Assembly (NCBI RefSeq): GCF_019931215.1
Contig: NZ_JAIOUB010000005.1
Location: 1 to 64,000 of the forward strand
DNA from: Alcanivorax limicola
Lineage (GTDB): Bacteria; Pseudomonadota; Gammaproteobacteria; Pseudomonadales; Alcanivoracaceae
DNA: 64,000 nt
Direction of reading: 5' to 3'
A program made the translations under genes and the position numbers. Positions 41,757 through 50,514 of the stretch are shown piece by piece (the stretch's first letter is position 1; the number at the start of each line of letters is the position of its first letter). The notes beneath the pieces were generated by a model. It did no database searches and was not told the DNA's origin. It was given only the letters and a program-made list of their open reading frames with translations.

Positions 41757-42665
41757 ATGGCTTTTACGCTTGACCAGACACAGCTCAATCGCCTCACTGG
41801 CGTTGCCCGGTGGTTGGTTGCTGTGCTGGTGGTCATTTGGCTTGCAAAGGTGATGGCTGACAGCGCGCTGCTCTGGCTGGCGGGGCCCCAGCAGGTGCCG
41901 CCGCCGGATCCGTCATTGCAGCGGCTTTCGGTGGTGGAGAACCGGCAAAACGGTACCTTGTCCCGAGAGCACGTAGAGCGCTGGAACCTGTTCGGCGTAC
42001 CACCGGAGGAGGCGCCGGAGGAGCGCGTGGTGGATGCGCCGGAAACCCGGCTGCGGCTTGAATTGCTGGGGCTGTTCCAGCATCGTGATCAGTCTCTGGC
42101 GCGCGCCATTATTGCGGAGCAGGGCCGCGACGCGGCCCTGCTCAAGCCCGGTGACAAGGTGCCGGGCAATGCCGAGTTGGTCGAGGTGCTGGCAGATCGG
42201 GTGATCCTGCGGCGCCAGGGGCAGCTTGAAACCTTGCGTTTCCGCGAGCCGGAGCTGTCCGGGGGCGGGGTGTCAGTGACACCGTCCGGCCGCCAGGGGC
42301 AGGCTGCCGCGCGCAGGCCCGGGCGTACCGCTACGCCCCAGGCGCAGGAGTGGCAGCAGGATCAGGGGCAGAATCTGTTTGAGGGTGATGCCGGCCAGCA
42401 GCGCAACATGATTATTTCCCAGCTGGCTCTGGAGCCAGTGAGTGAGGGCAGCGCCGAAGGGTATCGCATTACCGAAGGCGCTCCGGCGGATGTGATAGGC
42501 AGCGTCGGGTTGCGCCCCGGGGATCAGCTTCTGTCGGTCAATGGTCATGCACTGGGCGACGAGGCAGGGGACATCAGGGCAATAGAGGAGGCGTTGGCCG
42601 CCGGGTCTGCCACCATAGAAGTGCAGCGCGGTTCACGCCGGTTTACGGTTAACTATCCGCCATAA
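41757..42665 (+). CDS. gspC: Type II secretion system protein C
   Basis: 302 residues from ATG 41757 with AGGA 6 nt upstream; a 31-residue upstream frame extension is discounted. One transmembrane helix (about 16-37) is followed by the homology region, which binds GspD (WNLFGVPPEE near 77 to LETLRFREPE), a Gln/Arg-rich linker and a C-terminal PDZ domain (about 215-300; GLRPGDQLLSVNGHAL). It links the inner-membrane platform to the secretin. 21 nt before gspD. Confidence 0.93.
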   Translation: MAFTLDQTQLNRLTGVARWLVAVLVVIWLAKVMADSALLWLAGPQQVPPPDPSLQRLSVVENRQNGTLSREHVERWNLFGVPPEEAPEERVVDAPETRLRLELLGLFQHRDQSLARAIIAEQGRDAALLKPGDKVPGNAELVEVLADRVILRRQGQLETLRFREPELSGGGVSVTPSGRQGQAAARRPGRTATPQAQEWQQDQGQNLFEGDAGQQRNMIISQLALEPVSEGSAEGYRITEGAPADVIGSVGLRPGDQLLSVNGHALGDEAGDIRAIEEALAAGSATIEVQRGSRRFTVNYPP

Positions 42666-42686
42666 CGCGATAAAGGCGAGCGAAGA

Positions 42687-44714
42687 ATGAAGACAATACT
42701 GCGGCTTGTCGCAGTCGTATGGATCGGGGGGCTGCTGACAGTGTCCCAGGCCATGGCTGACGATGAAAAGACCTGGACAGTGAATATCCGGAATGCGGAT
42801 ATTCAGGCATTCATCGGCCAAGTGGCGGATATGACCGGCAAGAATTTCGTGGTCGATCCTCGCGTGCGGGCGCGCGACGTCACCGTCATCTCCCGGCAGG
42901 CACTGACGGCCCCGGAAGTCTACGAACTGTTCTTGTCTGTGTTGCAGGTGCATGGTTACGCAGCAGTTCAGGCCGGTGAGATCATCAAGATCGTGCCCAA
43001 TACCACGGCCAAGCAGAGCAACTTGCCGTTGACGCAGGAGATGGCGAGTGGCGAGGCACTGATTACGCGCGTTATCAGCGTGGACAACTCGCCGGTAGAA
43101 GAACTGGTCCCGGTACTGCGCCCGCTTGTTCCCCAATACGGCCATCTGGCCGCTGTCGGATCGGCCAACGCCCTGATTATCAGTGACCATGCGGACAATA
43201 TTCACCGCATGGAGGCAATCATCGCGCATCTTGATGGCGCCGAGGCGGAAGAGGTCGAAATTATTTCGCTGCAGCACGCCTGGGTGGGTGACGTCATCAA
43301 ACTGCTCGACTCGCTGGCGCCACAGCAACAGGCCCAGCAGGGGCGGCGCGCACAGCCCCGCGACGGCCGTCTGAGCCTGGTGGCGGACGAACGGACCAAC
43401 CGGCTGATCATCAAGGGCGACACCATTGCCCGGCGCAGAATCGTGGAACTGGTATCGGAACTGGATGTGCGTCCGAGCCAGAGCGGCAGTGTGCAGGTGG
43501 TGCGCCTGAGCCATTCTGACGCTGAGGGTATGGCGGAGTTGCTGAAGAATTTTTCTGACGTGGCGATGGAAGGCGGCGGAGGCAGTGGCGAAGGCGGCAA
43601 GCCGCCCGGAGCCCGGGTGTCGATTCAGGCGGATCCCTCGCTGAATGCCCTGGTGATCCGTGCCGAACCGGCGCTGATGCAGGAACTGCAGTCGATTATC
43701 CGTCAGCTGGACATTCGGCGTTCCCAGATTCTGATCGAAGCGGCTATTGTCGAGGTGGGCGGCGATCTTGGGCTGCAGCTCGGCGTGCAGTTTGCCGCAG
43801 GCAACGAAACCTCGGGTGTCGGCGGGACCAATTTCAGTAACGTGGGTCTCAGCGTGAATGATGTCATCGCCAGCATTCTCTCCGGGCAGCCGCAGGGCAA
43901 CCTGAATGATGGTATTACCATCGGCGGCGGCCAGCGCGATAGCCAGGGGAACTTTCGATGGGGCGGATTTCTGCAGGCGCTGGCAAGCACCACCAACGTC
44001 AACCTGCTCTCCACGCCCAGTATATTGACGCTGGAGAATCAGGAAGCGTCCATCATTGTCGGTCAGAATGTACCGTTCGTTACGGGGCAGAGCAGCAGTA
44101 CCGGCTCCGGGGTGGATAACCCCTTCCAGACCATTCAGCGCCAGGATGTCGGGGTCACTTTGGTGGTCACGCCGAGTCTGGCCGGTGAAGGCACGGTACG
44201 TCTCGAACTGGAACAGGAGACGTCAGCGGTTCAGGCGGCCGCTGAGGGCGTCAACTCGGTGGATCTGATCACCAGCAAGCGCTCTATCAAGACCACGGTG
44301 CTGGCGGATGATGGCGAAACCATCGTGCTCGGCGGGCTGATTCAGGATGATGTGCGCCGCGTGGTGCGCAAAGTGCCGTTGTTGGGCGATATTCCCGTTC
44401 TGGGCGTGCTGTTCCGCTCAACCAGCGACACCCGCGAGAAGCGCAATCTGATCGTTTTCCTGCGGCCTACCATTCTGTCGGATAACCAGCGCCTTCTGGA
44501 ACTGACCCGTCAGCGCTATCTGGGCATCACTGCAATGCAGTTCCGGGTCAACCGGCGCGGCGATCTGGAGCGTGTTGTGGCGCAACCGCTGCCCACGAGT
44601 GTCGATGCACTGTTTGACGGCCGCAATCCGCCACCAGAGGAATTGCGCCGCTACATGGAGCTGGATCAGCTGCCTGACGACAAACGCACCATGCAGGATG
44701 AAGCGCTGGAGTGA
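42687..44714 (+). CDS. gspD: Type II secretion system secretin GspD
   Basis: Outer-membrane channel, 675 residues. Signal peptide 1-24 (ends SQAMA), then the N0 domain (WTVNIRNADIQAFIGQVADM), N1-N3 repeats, and the secretin domain from about residue 340 (SQILIEAAIVEVGGDLGLQLG) to VPLLGDIPVLGVLFRST near 565. The Gly/Ser-rich loop in N3 and a C-terminal helical tail of about 70 residues for pilotin binding are present. The remaining gsp genes are elsewhere. Confidence 0.97.
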   Translation: MKTILRLVAVVWIGGLLTVSQAMADDEKTWTVNIRNADIQAFIGQVADMTGKNFVVDPRVRARDVTVISRQALTAPEVYELFLSVLQVHGYAAVQAGEIIKIVPNTTAKQSNLPLTQEMASGEALITRVISVDNSPVEELVPVLRPLVPQYGHLAAVGSANALIISDHADNIHRMEAIIAHLDGAEAEEVEIISLQHAWVGDVIKLLDSLAPQQQAQQGRRAQPRDGRLSLVADERTNRLIIKGDTIARRRIVELVSELDVRPSQSGSVQVVRLSHSDAEGMAELLKNFSDVAMEGGGGSGEGGKPPGARVSIQADPSLNALVIRAEPALMQELQSIIRQLDIRRSQILIEAAIVEVGGDLGLQLGVQFAAGNETSGVGGTNFSNVGLSVNDVIASILSGQPQGNLNDGITIGGGQRDSQGNFRWGGFLQALASTTNVNLLSTPSILTLENQEASIIVGQNVPFVTGQSSSTGSGVDNPFQTIQRQDVGVTLVVTPSLAGEGTVRLELEQETSAVQAAAEGVNSVDLITSKRSIKTTVLADDGETIVLGGLIQDDVRRVVRKVPLLGDIPVLGVLFRSTSDTREKRNLIVFLRPTILSDNQRLLELTRQRYLGITAMQFRVNRRGDLERVVAQPLPTSVDALFDGRNPPPEELRRYMELDQLPDDKRTMQDEALE

Positions 44715-44909
44715 GTTGTCTGACACTGGGGTTGTCTGCGCTGCAGCCTCGTAGCACAATGGTGCCAGTCTCGGAGTTGAGTGACATGCGTCACATTCCG
44801 GGGTGGGCCCTGTGCCCGATATCACAACAATATCGGCATACGAAGAACAAAGGACGCCCGCATGTCGCCCTGGGGGGGAGGCGTGCAGGGCCGGAAAAGG
44901 AAGGCTGCA

Positions 44910-45728
44910 ATGTTGCAATTGCGATTCAACGATCGTCGCGAAGACAGCGGCATCTGGTTATCCGAGCCCCGCTATATCATCGGCCGTGATGCGGCGAACA
45001 CCATCGTTATCGACGAGCCTGGTGTGAGTGCATTTCATGCTGAACTGATTGTCGAGGCGGATAATCGTGTTTATCTCACCGACCTGGGCAGCCAGAAAGG
45101 TACCTTTCTCAACGGCGCCCCCGTGGATCTGCCTACCCGGGTCATGCCAGCCGACGTTATTCGTCTCCATGATGTGGAGCTTGAGCTGACGGACCCCTCA
45201 CACCGATTGATGCGCATGCCGGACGATGCGCTGAGTGTGATGTTCCCGGAGTTTCGGCGCGTCACGGGCAACGCCTCGCCCTACGACACCTGGACACTCT
45301 ACGCCACGGCCGGCCCGCTGCTGGGGCAGCGCTTTCCGGTGCCGCCGGCAGGCAATCTGGTGCTCGGACGTTCCCAGAACAGCGATGTCGTACTGGCTGG
45401 CGTGCATATCTCCCGGCGCCATGCCCAGATATGGTCCAGCAATGGCCGCTTGTTCGTCTGCGATATGGATTCCGCCAGCGGCACCTGGGTCAACCGGAAC
45501 AAGATCAGCGAGACAGAGTTGCATCCCGGTGACGACATGCGTATCGACAACGCGGTATTCCGTATTGAAAGTCCGCGCCCTGATGCCGCTGCTACGCATT
45601 CGGATGTGGCAGGGGATGTGGGTGGCGTAGCGGAGCCGCAGGCCGTCTTTGCGCGCCGGGGACGGCGGCGAGACAGCGCCCCTGTGTTGTCGGCGGGGGT
45701 TATTGCTCGCTTTGCAGGGCGTAACTGA
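44910..45728 (+). CDS. Protein with two FHA domains
   Basis: 272 residues from ATG 44910 with AAGGAAGG upstream; the upstream frame extension is not typical. First FHA domain about 16-90 (RYIIGRDAANTIVIDEPGVSAFHAEL: Arg and Gly of GRD, Ser and His of SAFH; LGSQKGTFLNG), second about 130-210 (LVLGRSQNSDVVLAGVHISRRHAQ; DSASGTWVNRN). Both keep the GR, SxxH and GTxxN residues for phosphothreonine binding. No enzymatic or membrane part. It follows gspD by 195 nt; a functional link is possible but unproven. Confidence 0.88.
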   Translation: MLQLRFNDRREDSGIWLSEPRYIIGRDAANTIVIDEPGVSAFHAELIVEADNRVYLTDLGSQKGTFLNGAPVDLPTRVMPADVIRLHDVELELTDPSHRLMRMPDDALSVMFPEFRRVTGNASPYDTWTLYATAGPLLGQRFPVPPAGNLVLGRSQNSDVVLAGVHISRRHAQIWSSNGRLFVCDMDSASGTWVNRNKISETELHPGDDMRIDNAVFRIESPRPDAAATHSDVAGDVGGVAEPQAVFARRGRRRDSAPVLSAGVIARFAGRN

Positions 45729-45761
45729 CAAGCCCGATATCGTGCGTCATGCCTGGCTATC

Positions 45762-46796
45762 TTACGGTTGCCGGAGCTGCTCGAGAGACGTGAGCACGCG
45801 ACGGGTGCGCTCGAGCTTCTTTTCCAGTTCCCGGTCACCGGGCATCAAGGGCGCAATGGCGCTCCAGTGACGGTAGGCGCCCTGGTAGTCACCGCTGGCA
45901 TACAGGGCATCGCCACGCGCCAGGTCCAGCTCGAAGCGCTCCTTGCACAGGGCGTCCACCTGGCTCGCTTCCTGCTGCAGATTGCCGCGTTGGCGGTGTT
46001 GATGGATATAATCCCGCGCTGCCAGCAGGTCCTCCATGGCACCGCTGCGCTCGTAGCGAGTAAGACGTGCCCTGGCTTCGCGTTGTAATGTCGCACTGCG
46101 GCGCTGCTGTGCTTCGCGAGTACTGCTGGCGAGAGCCTGTTCGGCCTGTGCCAGTTGCGGGTGGGCGGGCGCGTCAGGCATCAGTCTGTGGGCCGCGCGC
46201 AGGGAATCACGCGCCAGCGCAGCATCGCCCGCGGTGAAATGCCATTCCCCCAGCATGCTCAATTCCTCGGCCAGTTCGGCGCGCCGCCGGGCGAGCCGTT
46301 GGTGTAGCGATGCTGCCGAAGGGTCGGCAAAGCGTTCCAGGTCACTTGCGGCATCTTGCTGCTGCCGCAGCCACTCTGCCTCGCTGATCAGTAACCGGGA
46401 CCGCGTTGCCAGCAGCTCGCGCAGCTGTCGCTGATCGATATCGGCCCGGGCGTCCGGGATGGCATAACCGTGGGCCCAGTGCTTGCGGGCCTGATCCAGG
46501 CTGTCCAGCGCTTCCCGCCATTGCCCCGCGTTGGCGAGCTGTCGAGCGCGCGTGATACGGGTGCGCTCAAAACGGATGATATCCTGGTCAAGCGTATCCA
46601 GACGTTGCCGCAGCTCGGGCGAGGCCTGTTCACGATCAATCCGCGCGGCGGTGCGCCAGGCGCTGTTGTAATCCTGCGCTTCGATGCTTTGATCCAGGGC
46701 GACAATCGGGTCCTGGGCCGGGCGCAGCAAAGCGCAGCCGCCGAGCACCAGCTGAGCGAACAGGGACAGAGCAAGCAGCAGCGCAAACCGCTGCAT
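45762..46796 (-). CDS. Helical lipoprotein with TPR-like repeats
   Basis: 344 residues from ATG 46796, chosen because MQRFALLLALSLFAQLVLGGC then forms a signal peptide and lipobox with Cys21. The rest is almost all helical, rich in Arg, Glu, Ala and Leu; GEWHFTAGDAALARDSLRAAHRL and GDALYASGDYQGAYRHWSAIA-type segments look like TPR units. The stop codon of the adenylate cyclase lies 31 nt upstream, so the two are likely one operon. Function unknown; scaffold role in the envelope is inference. Confidence 0.7.
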   Translation of the reverse strand: MQRFALLLALSLFAQLVLGGCALLRPAQDPIVALDQSIEAQDYNSAWRTAARIDREQASPELRQRLDTLDQDIIRFERTRITRARQLANAGQWREALDSLDQARKHWAHGYAIPDARADIDQRQLRELLATRSRLLISEAEWLRQQQDAASDLERFADPSAASLHQRLARRRAELAEELSMLGEWHFTAGDAALARDSLRAAHRLMPDAPAHPQLAQAEQALASSTREAQQRRSATLQREARARLTRYERSGAMEDLLAARDYIHQHRQRGNLQQEASQVDALCKERFELDLARGDALYASGDYQGAYRHWSAIAPLMPGDRELEKKLERTRRVLTSLEQLRQP

Positions 46797-46827
46797 CGGA
46801 ACAGGGCGGGATTCAGGATGCCGGGCT

Positions 46828-48333
46828 TCAGGAAACATGGCGCACCCGGGGGATGGGGGTGTCCGTACACTCGCTGAGAAAGCGCGCGATGCGTTGCTCC
46901 ATGAGTGCTTCTGATTGCGGATGCACACCTTCCAGCTGGTAAGTGAGCACCGGCTCGCTCTTGCCCCGGACGCGCATGGTACCGGCGACGCGGGTGCGTA
47001 CACGCGGTGCAACATTGGGGTCGTTGACCAGATGGTCGGGCATGATGATTTCGCCTGCCGCGGCCATGGTCGAGAGGCGCGAGGCCAGATTCACGGAATC
47101 ACCGACCACGGTGTACTGCATGCGGTCCTGTGAGCCAAGGTTGCCCGCCAGCATCGGTCCCGAGTTCAGACCGACGCGGAAATCGACGACCACCTGGCCG
47201 CGGGCCTGACGCTGTGCGTTGACGCGCTGTACCAGGCGCTGAATCATGACGGCGCAGCACAGGCCGTGATACAGATGCTCGTTGTCCTCTTCCGGCACGC
47301 CAAAGACCAACATGGCGCAGTCGCCCATGAACTTGTCGATATTGCCGCGATAGAAGTCGGCTGCGGTGGAGATGGCATTGAAGTAGTCATTCAATAGCGC
47401 GGCGACGGCATCCGGCGCCATGCCCTCGGACAAGCTGGTAAAGCCGACGATATCGGCAAACAGCACTGTTGCGTGGACCTCCCGGCCGCCCAGCTGCACC
47501 TCGCCAAGATCGGCCATCATCTGCTCTGCTACCCGGGGGCTGACAAAGCGCGACAGGGCCCGTTCAACCTGGGTCTTTTCCAGCAGGCCATGAGCCATGT
47601 TGTTGTAGGCGTCCAGCAGCTGGCCGATCTCGTCATTACTGCGGCCCGTGAGGCGCACATTCAGGTCGCCGGCGCGCAGCGCGGTGGTGGCGGCAACCAG
47701 ATCGCTGAGCGGCTGCGCCAGGCGGCGACTGATCAGAAAAGCGGCGATGACCGCGATCAGGCTCATCAGCACTGTGGCGGTGATCATGGTGCGGCGCGCC
47801 TGCGCCTGGGCCGCAACGATGGGGGCGCCGGAGAGCGTTACTGCAGCATAGCCGGCGGTGGCCTCTGCGGCGCGAATCGTTGCGAAGTAAGTCGTCATCG
47901 GGGCGCCGGTGTCGCGCCATTGGCGCACCGGGCCGCTGATTGTCGGGACGGCATCGGTGGGCAGGCGGCCCGCACGGTATTTCAGTCGCAGATCGCGGTC
48001 AAACAGCGCAGCGCCTTCCAGATTTTCGCTGTCAGCGAGATTCGATACCAGCACGTTCAATGCCAGAGGGTCATCCGCCAGCAGCGGCTCCCGGGCACTG
48101 TCTGCCAACTGCGTGGCGATGGTGCGTCCAAGCCTGTCCGCCTGGCTCTGCATGGTGGTGAGCTGGGTGCTGAGGATGATCGAGCCGAGCACGCTCATGC
48201 CAATAAGCACCAGCGCAGAAAAAGTCAGCCCGAGCTTCCATGCTACCGGGAGATAATCGGGCAGCAGTGTACGCAGGCCACCAAACAGATGGCGGCCGGC
48301 AAAACCTGCAGTGTCTCGCCAACGGGATGTCAC
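46828..48333 (-). CDS. Membrane class III adenylate cyclase
   Basis: 501 residues making cAMP from ATP. Two transmembrane helices (about 36-56 and 184-203) bracket a periplasmic sensor domain of about 125 residues; HAMP about 204-256; cyclase domain about 285-470. Metal residues Asp294 (FADIVGFTS) and Asp338, purine-specifying Lys334 and Asp412, and transition-state Asn415 and Arg419 are all present, so an active adenylate rather than guanylate cyclase is predicted. Signal unknown. Confidence 0.92.
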   Translation of the reverse strand: MTSRWRDTAGFAGRHLFGGLRTLLPDYLPVAWKLGLTFSALVLIGMSVLGSIILSTQLTTMQSQADRLGRTIATQLADSAREPLLADDPLALNVLVSNLADSENLEGAALFDRDLRLKYRAGRLPTDAVPTISGPVRQWRDTGAPMTTYFATIRAAEATAGYAAVTLSGAPIVAAQAQARRTMITATVLMSLIAVIAAFLISRRLAQPLSDLVAATTALRAGDLNVRLTGRSNDEIGQLLDAYNNMAHGLLEKTQVERALSRFVSPRVAEQMMADLGEVQLGGREVHATVLFADIVGFTSLSEGMAPDAVAALLNDYFNAISTAADFYRGNIDKFMGDCAMLVFGVPEEDNEHLYHGLCCAVMIQRLVQRVNAQRQARGQVVVDFRVGLNSGPMLAGNLGSQDRMQYTVVGDSVNLASRLSTMAAAGEIIMPDHLVNDPNVAPRVRTRVAGTMRVRGKSEPVLTYQLEGVHPQSEALMEQRIARFLSECTDTPIPRVRHVS

Positions 48334-48463
48334 GGTGGTTCGGGCCTCGGTTTATTGCCTCAGCAGTGCCTGGGCCCAGAGAGAGCGGGCACTGCGATCG
48401 GTTCCTGAGGGCAACCATACCACTTTGTTATGCCTTCGTAACGATTCTGTAAGCCCGCAGGGA

Positions 48464-49447
48464 CTACTGGCGCCGCCGCCGGCGCAGCGGCCGCACATTG
48501 TCACCATAATCGCCGTCACCCACCGGTTTGCGAGGTGTTTTGCCCCGCGCGGCGGCGGACTCCGGTGTCATCTGGTATCCCATGTTGACGATGGCTTCGC
48601 TGAGCTTCGGCAGGCTCATGTGCATGAGCGTGGCCAGTTGCGCGGAGACGCCGCCAACCCGCTTCTGTCGCGTGATGATTGCCTGGCAGATCCAGTCCAC
48701 GGCCTGTGCCGGTGTCAGCGCCGGGGAGTAACGGTAGATCTCTGTCGGGGCGATCATCGGCGTGCGCACCAGCGGAAAATTGACCAGCGAAAAGTGGATG
48801 TTCTCGTGCCCGAGTTCATTGGCCGCCACCTGGGTCCACATTTCCAGTGCCCCTTTGGAGGCCAGATAAGCAGAAAAGCGAGCCGGCAGTGTCTGCACGC
48901 CCAGCGTGGAAATGTTGATGACCTGGCCGCCGCCCTGCTCACGAAAGCGTGGCAGTAGCGCCATGGTCAGGCGAATGGCACCGAAATAATTCAGCTGCAT
49001 GGTGCGCTCGAAATCATGGAAACGTGCCAGGGAGTGGATCACCGGGCGACGGATCGAGCGTCCTGCATTATTGATCAGGATATCGACATGCGGATGCTCT
49101 GCGAGAATCTCGGCCGCCATGCGCTCACAGTCGTCCGGGTTGGCGATATCGCATGGATAGGCGTCCGCCTGGCCGCCTGCATCGACGATGGCGGAAACCA
49201 CCTGCTCCAGCTTTTCGGTGCTGCGAGCACTCAGCAGCACCCGCGCCCCGGCATCTGCCAGACGGTAGGCCAGTGCCTCACCGATGCCGGTGCTGGCGCC
49301 GGTGATCAGGACCGTCTTGCCCTGGATTCTCCTGCGCAGATGCATGCCCGGAAACAGCGTGGCATCCAGGCGCCGGACCAGCGTACCGGCGAGTTCGCGC
49401 GCATGGGGGCGGATGTCGGGAAGCTTCAGATGCAGTCTGCGGGCCAT
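48464..49447 (-). CDS. SDR oxidoreductase related to the fatty acyl-CoA reductase C-terminal domain
   Basis: 327 residues from ATG 49447. Classical SDR: TGASTGIG at 49-56, NNAG at 126-129, catalytic Ser180, Tyr194 and Lys198. The chain shares long stretches with residues 385-640 of the fatty acyl-CoA reductase 1 kb away (NNAGRSIRR, FHDFERTMQLNYFG, LVRTPMIAPT), so it is a stand-alone paralogue of that domain. The C-terminus is a very basic tail (PLRRRRRQ). NAD(P)-dependent; the substrate, perhaps a fatty aldehyde or ketone, is inference. Confidence 0.85.
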   Translation of the reverse strand: MARRLHLKLPDIRPHARELAGTLVRRLDATLFPGMHLRRRIQGKTVLITGASTGIGEALAYRLADAGARVLLSARSTEKLEQVVSAIVDAGGQADAYPCDIANPDDCERMAAEILAEHPHVDILINNAGRSIRRPVIHSLARFHDFERTMQLNYFGAIRLTMALLPRFREQGGGQVINISTLGVQTLPARFSAYLASKGALEMWTQVAANELGHENIHFSLVNFPLVRTPMIAPTEIYRYSPALTPAQAVDWICQAIITRQKRVGGVSAQLATLMHMSLPKLSEAIVNMGYQMTPESAAARGKTPRKPVGDGDYGDNVRPLRRRRRQ

Positions 49448-49671
49448 AGGGTTGCCTGATACAGGTAGTCTGTGGGAAGTCCAAAGATACCCCCGGAGTT
49501 CGGGAACGGGAACCACCGCATAGACAAAATGCAACCCGGGCACGGAATTCGGGTCAATCTGCAGGCATGCTTTGTGGCGCTCATCTCATGGAGCGTCGGC
49601 CACGTGTCAGCCGCCATGTGTCAGCCACAGAGAAATTCATACCCATTCATAGCGAGATCAGGCCCTTGTCC

Positions 49672-50514
49672 ATGTTTCGAGAATATCTGCCGGGTTACCT
49701 GGCGACCTGTTTGATGACCTGCCTGCTGGCCGGCATACCCACGTTCGCGCTGGCGGCATCCGTCAGTTCGGAGGTGGCGCCCCGTCCGGACTGGCGCGCG
49801 CTGTTTGAGGCCCGGGATGTCGTGGGCACCTTCGTGCTGTGCCAGCGCGGGGGCGCGTGTCAGGCCCACGATACCGAGCGCGCAATGACACCTTATATTC
49901 CGTCCTCCACGTTCAAGGTCGCGCATACGCTGATTGGGCTGGACGTCGGTGCCGTGGCGGATGTCGACGAAGTGCTGCCTTACGGCGGCGGCCCGCAAAT
50001 GTTCTCGGTGTGGGAACAGGATCTGCCCTTGCGTGAGGCCATGCCGGTATCCAGCGTGCCGGTCTATCAGGCGCTGGCGAGCCGCATCGGGCTGCCGGAT
50101 ATGCGCCGCCTGCTGGCGGAGCTGGACTACGGGAATGCCGAAACCGGCGAGCACCTGACCCGGTTTTGGCTGGACGGGCCGCTGATGATATCAGCGCTGC
50201 AACAGGCGCATTTTCTGTTGCGCCTGGCGTCCGACGATTTGCCTGTGAGCCCGGAGCACCAGCGCGCAGCACGCGACATCCTGTTACTGGAAGGTGGCGA
50301 CGGGTATGCGCTGTACGGCAAGACCGGCTGGGTCTTTACCCAAAACGAGGAGTTGGGCTGGTGGGTAGGATGGGTCGAGCAGCGAGGGCAAATGCATGCT
50401 TTCGCCCTGAATATCGATTTGCGGCAGGCCGGGGATGCGGACAAACGCCAGTCCCTCGGGCGCGCCATTCTGGCGGCCGAGGGACTGTTGCCCTGGTCGG
50501 GTGCTTACCAGTGA
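49672..50514 (+). CDS. Class D (OXA-type) beta-lactamase
   Basis: Periplasmic serine hydrolase, 280 residues, with a signal peptide to about residue 29 (PTFALAA). Class D motifs are complete and well spaced: Ser79-Thr-Phe-Lys82, Ser127-Ser-Val129, Tyr153-Gly-Asn155, Trp166 and Lys217-Thr-Gly219. The first two gaps (48 and 26 residues) equal those of OXA enzymes. It is not a BlaR sensor, as there is no membrane part after the domain. No known OXA group was recognised. The start ATG has no strong ribosome-binding site. Its 3' end overlaps the oppositely directed reductase by 10 nt. Confidence 0.9.
   Translation: MFREYLPGYLATCLMTCLLAGIPTFALAASVSSEVAPRPDWRALFEARDVVGTFVLCQRGGACQAHDTERAMTPYIPSSTFKVAHTLIGLDVGAVADVDEVLPYGGGPQMFSVWEQDLPLREAMPVSSVPVYQALASRIGLPDMRRLLAELDYGNAETGEHLTRFWLDGPLMISALQQAHFLLRLASDDLPVSPEHQRAARDILLLEGGDGYALYGKTGWVFTQNEELGWWVGWVEQRGQMHAFALNIDLRQAGDADKRQSLGRAILAAEGLLPWSGAYQ

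Noticed and set aside
47473-48408. 311-residue + strand frame over the adenylate cyclase
   Set aside because: Low-complexity His/Gln/Arg-rich translation, no motif, no ribosome-binding site.
49448-50504. Mobile element carrying the beta-lactamase
   Set aside because: No transposase, terminal repeats, target duplication or attC-like site was seen around it.
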